Assembly: GCA_947628105.1 (NCBI GenBank)
Contig: CANQYN010000012.1
Coordinates: forward strand, 1-19,988
DNA from: an uncultured Bacilli bacterium
GTDB lineage: Bacteria; Bacillota_I; Bacilli_A; RF39; UBA660
Length of the DNA: 19,988 nt
Direction of reading: 5' to 3'
Part shown: in pieces, positions 13,952 through 19,988 of the stretch
Numbering within the stretch: position 1 is the stretch's first letter
Layout of the letters: every line of letters starts with the position of its first letter
The notes under the pieces: model-generated
What the model saw: only the letters and a program-made list of their open reading frames with translations
The model's database searches: none
What the model was told of the DNA's origin: nothing
Translations under genes and position numbers: made by a program

Positions 13952-14930
13952 ATCTTCCAAGACCTACTTTTTGTTTTACCAATTCATATTTTTTACAAGC
14001 TATTTTAGTTGTGACATCTTTTCCATGATCTAATATATCATCAATTTGATTACTATTTAATAATTCTCGATATTTTGTTTGAATTGGCAATAATATATCG
14101 ATAACAAGATCTGCGACCTCTTTCTTAAAAGAACCATAATTACTATCCTTGAATTGTTCTTCTACCATTTCTATGGGACAATTTTTTAAACTAGCATAAA
14201 TCGTCATCAAATTAGAAATTCCTGGTTGGTTTTGAGTATCGTAGTGAATTTTTCCAAATGAATCTGTCGTAGCTCCCATAATTTTTTTGCGAATCATTTT
14301 TTCATCATCGAGTAATTGAATAATTCCTTTCTTATTTTCTGATGATTTACTCATCTTTTTGGTAGGATCTACTAAGTCCATAATATTAGCTCCTACTTTA
14401 TTAATAAGAGGCTCTGGTATTTTAAATGTCTCTCCATATTTTTTATTAAACCGTTGTGCTATATCACGAGTTAATTCCACATGTTGCTTTTGATCTTTTC
14501 CAACAGGAACATAATCCACATCGTAAAGAAGAATATCTCCTGCCATCAAGATAGGATAGGTAAAAAGACCGGCTGTAAAATTTTGATGTTTACTACTTTT
14601 ATCTTTAAACTGAGTCATTCTACTTAACTCTCCAAAATAAGTATTACATTCTAATACCCAAGAAATATTGGCATGATAAATATTATCTGATTGAAGAAAA
14701 ATAATGTTTTTTTGAGGATCAATTCCACAAGCTAGATAAAGAGCAATCAAACTTTTACTCTTTTCTCTTAATATTTTAGAATCTTGATTGATGGTAATAG
14801 AGTGCATATCTGCGACAAATAAATAAGACTCATACTTCTCTTGATACTCTTTCATTTGTTTAATAGCTCCAATATAATTTCCTAACGTTAATTCCCCTGT
14901 TGGTTGTAACCCAGTTAGAATTTTCTTCAT
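13950..14930 (-). CDS. trpS: Tryptophanyl-tRNA synthetase
   Basis: This class I aminoacyl-tRNA synthetase charges tRNA-Trp; it is 326 aa. The HIGH-equivalent is T-L-G-N (15-18) in GLQPTGELTLGNYIG and the KMSKS loop is 192-196 (KKMSKSSENK). Other TrpRS hallmarks are VADMHSIT, YPILMAGDILLY (125-136) and VPVGKDQKQHVELTRDIA (141-158). Start 14930 is chosen for AGGAGG 9 nt upstream; an ATG at 14981 would overlap the promoter. It has its own promoter and terminator. The leader is only about 16 nt, which leaves no room for a T-box. Confidence 0.97.
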   Translation of the reverse strand: MKKILTGLQPTGELTLGNYIGAIKQMKEYQEKYESYLFVADMHSITINQDSKILREKSKSLIALYLACGIDPQKNIIFLQSDNIYHANISWVLECNTYFGELSRMTQFKDKSSKHQNFTAGLFTYPILMAGDILLYDVDYVPVGKDQKQHVELTRDIAQRFNKKYGETFKIPEPLINKVGANIMDLVDPTKKMSKSSENKKGIIQLLDDEKMIRKKIMGATTDSFGKIHYDTQNQPGISNLMTIYASLKNCPIEMVEEQFKDSNYGSFKKEVADLVIDILLPIQTKYRELLNSNQIDDILDHGKDVTTKIACKKYELVKQKVGLGR

Positions 14931-14952
14931 TTTACCAATCCTCCTAAAATAA

Positions 14953-14981
14953 AGTATAACAAAATCATATTTTAATTTCAA
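14953..14981 (-). promoter_or_regulatory. trpS promoter
   Basis: TTGAAA (14981-14976), a 17-bp spacer ending in TGT, and TATACT (14958-14953) give a good -35 plus extended -10. It lies in the 55-bp gap after mreD. Confidence 0.75.
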
Positions 14982-14985
14982 ATAT

Positions 14986-15486
14986 TTAATAAAATTTAAT
15001 TATTTTCCACTTTTTTGCTAGAAAACGAACGATATAATAAAGCATTACAAAATAAATGATGTTAAGCAAAAGGGAAGAAGTAATACTATGAATTAATAAA
15101 GTAACATCCCATTTTAAATAACCGATAAGAAGTAATAACAGATAACTAACTAATCGATAGATGATAATCATAAGACCCGTTATCATGATAGAAGTGGCAA
15201 TAAAATTAGATAATATCTGATAGATAGAAAAATTAAGAAAAGCAATCAAAGTAAAAGTTACTGCCCCTAAAAATAAAGTATTATTACATAAAATATCATA
15301 AAGAAGTCCCATTCCAAAAGCAATTTTATAATATAATTTCCCATTCGTTCCAAAATAAGGCCCGATAACTAAAATAGCAACAAGAGTAAAGAGTGTATTC
15401 CAATAATTAGTATCGATAGGAATAAAACAAGAAACAACCATTTCTAGTAAAATAGAAAGAAGAGGAATCAACATTAATTTTTTCAT
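14986..15486 (-). CDS. mreD: Rod-shape protein MreD
   Basis: This 166-aa integral membrane protein has about five to six apolar segments and the MreD-like motif GPYFGTNGKLYYKIAFGMGL, followed by LLYDILCNNTLFLGAVTFTL. It is part of the elongation complex that guides lateral wall synthesis. Its ATG overlaps the mreC stop codon (ATGA), so the two are translationally coupled. The call rests on length, topology, the motif and its position after mreC. Confidence 0.9.
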   Translation of the reverse strand: MKKLMLIPLLSILLEMVVSCFIPIDTNYWNTLFTLVAILVIGPYFGTNGKLYYKIAFGMGLLYDILCNNTLFLGAVTFTLIAFLNFSIYQILSNFIATSIMITGLMIIIYRLVSYLLLLLIGYLKWDVTLLIHSITSSLLLNIIYFVMLYYIVRFLAKKWKIIKFY

Positions 15487-16331
15487 TTAGATCTTCCCCT
15501 TTTCAAAATCGTAACATAACTAATCCCATTAAAATCAATTTCTGATTTTACTTTGACTGTCTTAGCCAAATCAAAATTATCGCGACTGACACTTTCTACT
15601 TTTCCTAGTAAAATTCCACTGGGAAAAGTCTCCGCAAGTCCAGTAGTAGTGACCGAAGATCCCTTTTCAATATCAGAATTATCACTGATTCCATCTACGA
15701 TAAAAAGTCCTTCTTCACTATCATATCCACTCATTAAACCATAAATATATTTCTTTTTTACTTTTATCTTAACTGATATTTTATTATTAGTATCATTGGC
15801 AGTGATTAATTTTACTGTACTATTAAATGTTGTTACTTTATCTACTTTCCCGATAAGGCCTTGACTCGTTACGACAGCCATTCCTTTTTTTACTCCATTT
15901 TTACTCCCTTTATCAACGGTTAAAGAATGATACCAATAGTCAATATTTCGATTGATAACTGTCGCATTCAAATAGGATTGTTCCGCTAAATTATGATTTA
16001 ATTGTAACATTTTTTTAAATTCATCTATCTCTTTTAATGATTCATCGTATTTTGATTCTAATGCTTCATATGCTTTTTCTTTTGCTTTTAATTTTTTATT
16101 TTCTTCATATAATTTACGAGAATCTTTGAAAGAAGCAAGTTTATCTTGAACAAAATGAATTGGTGATAAAGCGATACGATTAAAAAATAAACCACTATCT
16201 TTGATACTTTGTTCTACGATTGTTAAGTTTCTATCTTTATCCATAGTAAAAGAAAGAGCAACTAAAAAAATACTGATGACAAATAATATAATGATGATAA
16301 TGTATCTTTTTTCTTGTTTCCTCTTTCTCAT
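15483..16331 (-). CDS. mreC: Rod-shape protein MreC
   Basis: This is a 282-aa bitopic protein of the elongation complex. It has a basic N-terminus, one membrane segment (about 11-29), a coiled coil (about 70-110, with SRKLYEENKKLKAKEKAYEA) and the extracellular beta domain. Family motifs are NRNIDYWYHSLTVDKGSKNG, GMAVVTSQGLIGKV and FPSGILLGKVESV. AGGTGAT precedes the ATG. It lies 43 bp downstream of radC with no mreB between them, unlike B. subtilis. It ends on TGA inside the mreD start, which supports TGA as a stop in this organism. Confidence 0.95.
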   Translation of the reverse strand: MRKRKQEKRYIIIIILFVISIFLVALSFTMDKDRNLTIVEQSIKDSGLFFNRIALSPIHFVQDKLASFKDSRKLYEENKKLKAKEKAYEALESKYDESLKEIDEFKKMLQLNHNLAEQSYLNATVINRNIDYWYHSLTVDKGSKNGVKKGMAVVTSQGLIGKVDKVTTFNSTVKLITANDTNNKISVKIKVKKKYIYGLMSGYDSEEGLFIVDGISDNSDIEKGSSVTTTGLAETFPSGILLGKVESVSRDNFDLAKTVKVKSEIDFNGISYVTILKRGRSK

Positions 16332-16348
16332 AAAATCACCTAAACTTT

Positions 16349-16377
16349 ATTATAATACATTTATATTTATTTTTCTA
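16349..16377 (-). promoter_or_regulatory. Possible mreCD promoter
   Basis: A consensus -10 TATAAT (16354-16349) lies 17 bp after a weak TAGAAA (16377-16372), in the gap between radC and mreC. The predicted start is about 10 nt before the ATG's ribosome binding site. Read-through from radC is also possible, since no terminator is seen after radC. Confidence 0.45.
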
Positions 16378-17052
16378 TAAAATATCATGATTTTCAAAAA
16401 AACTATAATACTTCGTTTCCCCAATGATAATATGATCATCGATTTTGATATCCATCATTTTGCCTATTTTAATCAAATGTTGTGTCAGTTCATAATCTTG
16501 TTTACTCGGAAAAACATTATCACTAGGATGATTATGAATACATATAATAGAAGTGGCGCCTTTTAAATAAGCTTCTTTAAAAATTTCTCTCGGATGAACG
16601 ACACTATAATTAATCGTACCTATAAAAAGCAATTTCTGAGAGATTACTCGTTTAGAATTGTCTAAATATAAAGCATAAAAATATTCTTGTTTTTTTCCTA
16701 AAAAAAGCATTCGATAACTTTCAAATATATTTTTAGGATCTCTCATAATTTGATTTGATAAAGATTTTGTATTTACTCTTTTATATAACTCTAAAGAAGC
16801 TTTAATAATCGCTGCTTTAGTCTTTCCGATTCCTTTGATTTTTTGTAATTGTTCTAATGAAATTTCTCTTAAATTTTGAAGCTCCCCTATCTCTTGTAAT
16901 AATCTCATACTAACATCTTTCGAAGACATGTCTTTTGTTCCAGTTCGAATCAATATAGCAAGTAATTCTTCATTACTTAAATCTTCTACTCCATTTATCC
17001 AAAGTTTTTCGATTGGTCTTTCTTGTTTGGGGATATCTTTTATTTTAATCAG
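16375..17052 (-). CDS. radC: RadC-family JAB/MPN domain protein, apparent CTG start
   Basis: This RadC (UPF0758) protein of about 225 aa has an N-terminal domain with ERPIEKLWINGVEDLSNEEL, a helix-hairpin-helix (KIKGIGKTKAAII) and a C-terminal JAB metal site H173-N-H175-P-S-x8-SKQD186. Its in vivo role is unsettled; the name from DNA repair is historical. The family-typical start 'MIKIKDIPKQERP' is encoded from CTG 17052. The frame has a stop (TAG) two codons upstream and no ATG, GTG or TTG before a TTG at 16953, which would remove 33 conserved residues. GAGGAG lies 10 nt before the CTG. The CTG overlaps the upstream SPOR gene's end by 8 nt, suggesting coupling. Confidence 0.88.
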   Translation of the reverse strand: MIKIKDIPKQERPIEKLWINGVEDLSNEELLAILIRTGTKDMSSKDVSMRLLQEIGELQNLREISLEQLQKIKGIGKTKAAIIKASLELYKRVNTKSLSNQIMRDPKNIFESYRMLFLGKKQEYFYALYLDNSKRVISQKLLFIGTINYSVVHPREIFKEAYLKGATSIICIHNHPSDNVFPSKQDYELTQHLIKIGKMMDIKIDDHIIIGETKYYSFFENHDIL

Positions 17053-17506
17053 TTTCTACCAACTCCTCATATTTACTGATAATTTGACTAGCAATAGTAT
17101 CAATATTACTTTTATTATCTGTCTTTTCTAATAATTTTTCATATTGCTGTAAAACTTCGATAAAGCCTTTGCTTTGAATCATTTTTTCCTTTACATAAAT
17201 ATTATATCCGTTTTCTTTATAATATCCTTTTATTTTATTAATGTTTTTTTCATCTTTCGCAATTCCTACATAAGCATAATATTTTTTATCCTTTACTTCA
17301 TAAATATAATTTTTGATACTACTTAAATTTTTTCGCATACTATCTTCTGTAGAATATACACCAATTTGAGCAAAATATAGTCTCTGAGGCTCAACTTCTT
17401 CATTGACGGGTGCGACCTTTGTATCATATTGACGAAACATTAATTCACTCATGGCTAAACCACATACGATGCATAATAAAATTGGTAGTATTTTTTTTAT
17501 TTTCAT
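17045..17506 (-). CDS. Membrane-anchored SPOR-domain protein (positional SpoIIB counterpart)
   Basis: This 153-aa protein has a basic start, one membrane segment (about 5-22) and a periplasm-facing SPOR-like domain: RLYFAQIGVYSTEDSMRKNL, then YYAYVGIAKDEKNINKIKGY and YNIYVKEKMI. SPOR domains bind denuded septal peptidoglycan. In B. subtilis the SPOR protein SpoIIB lies just upstream of maf-radC-mreBCD, and here the order is SPOR-radC-mreCD. I infer that it is the positional counterpart; sequence orthology is not shown. Start 17506 has GGTGAT 4 nt upstream; an upstream ATG at 17560 is in T-rich promoter sequence. The end overlaps the radC start. Confidence 0.75.
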   Translation of the reverse strand: MKIKKILPILLCIVCGLAMSELMFRQYDTKVAPVNEEVEPQRLYFAQIGVYSTEDSMRKNLSSIKNYIYEVKDKKYYAYVGIAKDEKNINKIKGYYKENGYNIYVKEKMIQSKGFIEVLQQYEKLLEKTDNKSNIDTIASQIISKYEELVETD

Positions 17507-17522
17507 AATAATCACCAACATT

Positions 17523-17528
17523 ATTATA
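17523..17528 (-). promoter_or_regulatory. -10 element before the SPOR gene
   Basis: TATAAT lies 17-22 nt before the ATG, downstream of the terminator at 17571-17588. The -35 is not convincing because the upstream DNA is mostly T. Confidence 0.4.
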
Positions 17529-17570
17529 AAAAAGAAAAAATAAAAATTTTGTCGAATCAAAAAAAGAAAA

Positions 17571-17588
17571 AACTGTCTATCGACAGTT
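17571..17588 (-). terminator. Rho-independent terminator of cysS-yugP
   Basis: The arms AACTGTC (17571-17577) and GACAGTT (17582-17588) form a 7-bp stem with a tetraloop. TTTTTTCTTTTTTT follows on the minus strand. It overlaps the yugP stop codon (17587-17589). Confidence 0.88.
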
Positions 17589-18276
17589 AACGATCATCCC
17601 GTTGCATCAAAAGAAGAACGAGACGAAATAAATTTAACAAACTAGAAATTAAGCCAGCCACATAAGTAAAAGCGGCAGCTTGAAGCATAGTAGAAACCCC
17701 CTCTTGCTCTTTTTCAAGTTTGAGTTTATCAATTTGTTCCATCGCTCGACGGGAAGCATCAAATTCTACTGGTAAAGTCACTAATTGAAATAACACAGTT
17801 GCTAGTAAAATCAATATAGATAATTTGATATATCCTGTCAATCCTCCAATAATAGAAACAACCAAAGAAAAATAACCTAGATAAGAAACAAAATTAACAA
17901 AAGGGACAAGGGTGGAACGAATTCTCATAAAACGATAATTTTCTTTATCTTGAAGAACATGACCACATTCATGAGCTGCGACAGCTAAAGAAGCAATCGA
18001 AGTACCATGAAAAATATCGGTTGATAAGCGGACCACTTTTCTTTCTGGATCGTAATGATCTGTTAAATCACCCTTAGCTTCAACTACATAAATATGTTCT
18101 AAATGATTTTCATCTAATATTTTTCGAGCCACTTCACAACCACTTATTTTTTTTGTGTTTTGTAACTTTTTATATTTGGAATAGGCATAATTAATTTTTG
18201 TTTGAGCATAAATAACAATTCCAAATCCTCCTAAAATAAGTAACATAGTAAATAGATTATCAATTCCATATATCAT
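17587..18276 (-). CDS. yugP: YugP-type membrane zinc metallopeptidase
   Basis: This 229-aa protein belongs to the neutral zinc metallopeptidase family PF04298 (YugP). Its N-terminal membrane segment (about 7-24) precedes a cytoplasmic catalytic region with H102-E103-C-G-H106. Upstream of that lies the conserved DHYDPERKVVRLS (73-85), and two to three further membrane helices (about 123-170 and 205-225) surround the VEFDASRRA motif (about 170-178), likely carrying the third ligand. The substrate is unknown. It starts 2 bp after the cysS stop and is cotranscribed with cysS. The operon ends at 17571-17588. Confidence 0.9.
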   Translation of the reverse strand: MIYGIDNLFTMLLILGGFGIVIYAQTKINYAYSKYKKLQNTKKISGCEVARKILDENHLEHIYVVEAKGDLTDHYDPERKVVRLSTDIFHGTSIASLAVAAHECGHVLQDKENYRFMRIRSTLVPFVNFVSYLGYFSLVVSIIGGLTGYIKLSILILLATVLFQLVTLPVEFDASRRAMEQIDKLKLEKEQEGVSTMLQAAAFTYVAGLISSLLNLFRLVLLLMQRDDR

Positions 18277-18278
18277 AA

Positions 18279-19670
18279 TTATTTTCCTATTATCTCAAAA
18301 GTAGTTCCCTCTCTTGTATCTTTAATTTGAACTCCCTTTTCTAATAATTCCTTTCTAATGGCATCTGCTTTTTCATAATCTTTTTGACTTTTTGCTAGTT
18401 CACGCGATTTTATTTTTTCTTTAATATACTGTTTTAATTCTTCTGATATTTCTTTTTCTTGATACTCTAAATTTAGAGATAACACTTTATCAAAAGAAGA
18501 AACGAGATATCTTTTCTGAGCATTAGATAGATCAGATTTTAATACATCATATAAAATAGTGAGACCTAAAGAAGTATTTAAATTATCTTCTAAGGCATTC
18601 TTAAATTTTTGAATATATTTTTCTGTATCTTTCGCATCTTCTTCTTTTCCCAAGGACTGAACTTTCATTTGTAGTTTTTGATAAGCACTACTGGCATTAT
18701 CTAATGCTTCATAACTAAATACGAGAGTTTTTCGGTAATGAGATTGAAGGCACATAAAACGATAAACAAGCGGATTATAGCCTTTTTGTTCCAACAAAGA
18801 AACAGTTAAAAATTCACCTTTGCGTTTACTCATTTTTCCTGTTTGATCGTTTAAATATTCCCCATGTACCCAATATTTACACCATTTATGTCCTAGATAA
18901 CTTTCTGATTGAGCAATTTCATTAGTATGATGAGGAAAAATATTATCGATTCCTCCACAATGAATATCTAAGTACTCTCCCAAATATTTCATCGATATTC
19001 CAGAACATTCAATATGCCAACCAGGATATCCATATCCCCAAGGACTATCCCATTTTAATTCTTGATCATCAAATTTTGATTTTGTAAACCATAAGACAAA
19101 GTCAGCTTGATTTTTTTTATTTTTATCTTCTTCTACCCCATCTCTTACGCCAACAACCATTTCATCTTCTTTATGATTCGTAAGTACATAATAATCTTTT
19201 AATTGAGAAACATCAAAATAAATGTTTCCCCCTGACTGATAAGCATATCCATCATCAAGCAATTTTTGAATAATTTTTATATATTCTTCAATATTTTCTG
19301 TCGCAGGAGAAAAGATTTTTGGCCAAGCTATATTTAACTTTTTACAATCTTCTTGAAATGCTTCAGTATAAAATCGAGCAATATCTAATACTGACTTTTT
19401 TTCTCTTTTGGCTCCTTTTAACATCTTGTCTTCCCCACTATCAGAATCACTACTTAAATGTCCAACATCTGTAATATTCATACATCTTTTAACACGATAC
19501 CCAATATAATTTAATGTTTTTTCTAAAATATCTTCAAAAATATAAGTTCTTAAATTACCAATATGAGCAAAATTATATACTGTTGGCCCACAAGTATACA
19601 TAGTAACTTCTTTGGAATTATAAGGAATAAATTCTTCTATTTTATGGCTGAGAGTATTATATATTTTCAT
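18279..19670 (-). CDS. cysS: Cysteinyl-tRNA synthetase
   Basis: This class I synthetase charges tRNA-Cys; it is 463 aa, the usual length. HIGH is H36-I-G-N39 and KMSKS is 279-283 (TGKMSKRKGEF). The predicted zinc ligands are C27 (TCGPTVYN), C222 (HIECSG), H247 (FPHHTNE) and E251. The C-terminal helical part (about 320-463) has the family ending with KSQKDYEKADAIRKELLEKG. Start 19670 is chosen for AGGAGG 5-6 nt upstream; an ATG at 19685 overlaps that site. It is driven by the promoter at 19694-19702, and the short leader excludes a T-box. Confidence 0.97.
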   Translation of the reverse strand: MKIYNTLSHKIEEFIPYNSKEVTMYTCGPTVYNFAHIGNLRTYIFEDILEKTLNYIGYRVKRCMNITDVGHLSSDSDSGEDKMLKGAKREKKSVLDIARFYTEAFQEDCKKLNIAWPKIFSPATENIEEYIKIIQKLLDDGYAYQSGGNIYFDVSQLKDYYVLTNHKEDEMVVGVRDGVEEDKNKKNQADFVLWFTKSKFDDQELKWDSPWGYGYPGWHIECSGISMKYLGEYLDIHCGGIDNIFPHHTNEIAQSESYLGHKWCKYWVHGEYLNDQTGKMSKRKGEFLTVSLLEQKGYNPLVYRFMCLQSHYRKTLVFSYEALDNASSAYQKLQMKVQSLGKEEDAKDTEKYIQKFKNALEDNLNTSLGLTILYDVLKSDLSNAQKRYLVSSFDKVLSLNLEYQEKEISEELKQYIKEKIKSRELAKSQKDYEKADAIRKELLEKGVQIKDTREGTTFEIIGK

Positions 19671-19693
19671 AAAAATCCTCCTCAATATAATTT

Positions 19694-19702
19694 ATTATAA
19701 CA
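19694..19702 (-). promoter_or_regulatory. Extended -10 promoter of cysS
   Basis: TGTTATAAT (TG-T-TATAAT) lies 24-32 nt before the cysS ATG. The -35 is weak. The rest of the gap up to about 19820 shows nothing recognisable. Confidence 0.65.
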
Positions 19703-19823
19703 TAAATAAATTTTTCAAGAAAGTTTATTATTATATTTTTATCATATTCTCCTCTACCCTATCATATACATACTTTAAAATAGTTTTAAAATTTTTAATT
19801 ACGAATAAAATTTCAGAAAAATA

Positions 19824-19852
19824 TTGCATATTAACGTTAATTATGGTATTAT
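19824..19852 (+). promoter_or_regulatory. tRNA operon promoter with a palindromic spacer
   Basis: TTGCAT (19824-19829), a 17-bp spacer ending in TGG, and TATTAT (19847-19852) lie 17 bp before the first tRNA. The spacer contains a perfect 12-bp palindrome, ATTAACGTTAAT (19830-19841). Confidence 0.75.
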
Positions 19853-19868
19853 GTAGAAGTACCTAGTC

Positions 19869-19945
19869 GGACCTTTAGCTCAGTTGGTCAGAGCCCCCGG
19901 CTCATAACCGGATTGTCGTAGGTTCGAATCCTACAAGGTCCACCA
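19869..19945 (+). tRNA. tRNA-Ile (CAU, lysidine type)
   Basis: This is a 77-nt cloverleaf with encoded CCA. The acceptor pair is GGACCTT/AAGGTCC, the D arm GCTC/GAGC, and the T arm GTAGG-TTCGAAT-CCTAC. The anticodon loop is CTCATAA, giving CAU. The body (GGACCTTTAGCTCAGTTGG) matches my memory of the Firmicutes tRNA-Ile2, whose C34 is converted to lysidine by TilS. An elongator tRNA-Met is the alternative. The anticodon stem has a C-A mismatch at 27-43. Confidence 0.9.
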
Positions 19946-19953
19946 CTTTATTG

Positions 19954-19988
19954 GCGGGTGTGGCGAAATTGGCAGACGCGCTAGACTT
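19954..19988 (+). tRNA. tRNA-Leu, 5' part (cut by the window edge)
   Basis: GCGGGTGTGGCGAAATTGG, followed by CAGACGCGCTAGACTT, is the 5' half of a class II tRNA-Leu (acceptor, D arm with GGCAGACGC, start of the anticodon stem). It lies 8 bp after the previous tRNA and the window ends just before the anticodon, so the isoacceptor cannot be read. Confidence 0.85.

Noticed and set aside
14931..14985. T-box riboswitch before trpS
   Set aside because: The likely promoter at 14953-14981 leaves a leader of about 16 nt, too short for a T-box. The cysS leader is equally short.
15483..15486. Mollicute genetic code (TGA = Trp)
   Set aside because: mreC ends at TGA in the classic ATGA overlap with mreD, all Trp positions in conserved motifs are TGG, and all genes have family-typical lengths with TGA as a stop.
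1..19988. CRISPR array, toxin-antitoxin pair, prophage cluster or defence system
   Set aside because: No regularly spaced repeats and no recognisable toxin, antitoxin, restriction or phage structural genes were seen, apart from the tail-like motif in the partial protein at the left edge.

Overview
The window comes from the chromosome of a very AT-rich member of the Firmicutes (Bacilli side, possibly one of the uncultured reduced-genome lineages near Erysipelotrichia/RF39). The evidence is the low GC, strong AGGAGG-type ribosome binding sites, and the gene families and gene order. These include mraZ-rsmH-ftsL-PBP with PASTA domains, a SPOR protein-radC-mreC-mreD run that echoes the B. subtilis spoIIB-maf-radC-mreBCD locus, ClpC with a UVR segment, YugP and MnmM/YtqB. 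All genes read full length with the standard code: Trp is TGG, and mreC ends on a TGA that overlaps the mreD start. A mollicute-type TGA=Trp code is therefore not supported.

Left end (1-4500, all minus strand). A membrane-anchored protein cut by the window edge ends in a phage tail/baseplate-like motif. Its sigma-A promoter carries nine consecutive G in the 18-bp spacer, the layout of a phase-variable promoter. Next comes an intact IS3-family element (524-1883) with 8-bp direct repeats, inserted in the loop of the terminator hairpin of clpC. clpC follows, and upstream of it lies a 54-aa Cse60-like gene.

Middle (4494-8763). A pseudopilin gene and a YgjP-type metallopeptidase form one small operon. 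They are followed by a YfcC-type transporter. A divergent plus-strand gene fuses a YtqA/YhcC-type radical SAM protein to an MnmM/YtqB-type tRNA methyltransferase.

Division cluster (8797-13903, minus strand). The order is mraZ, rsmH, ftsL, a class B PBP with PASTA domains, and then a large pilin-like surface protein tightly coupled to the PBP. Transcription starts from a promoter followed by four 10-bp-spaced GTGG boxes, the expected MraZ operator.

Right end (13950-19988). trpS has its own promoter. Then come mreD and mreC (4-bp overlap), radC (apparently a CTG start), a SPOR-domain protein, a YugP-type membrane protease and cysS, all on the minus strand. Two tRNA genes, Ile(CAU) and a Leu cut by the window edge, lie on the plus strand.

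Common themes are cell-envelope growth and division, surface proteins with type IV pilin-like N-termini (three in 10 kb), and compact packing. In the latter, most terminators overlap the stop codon of the gene they end.
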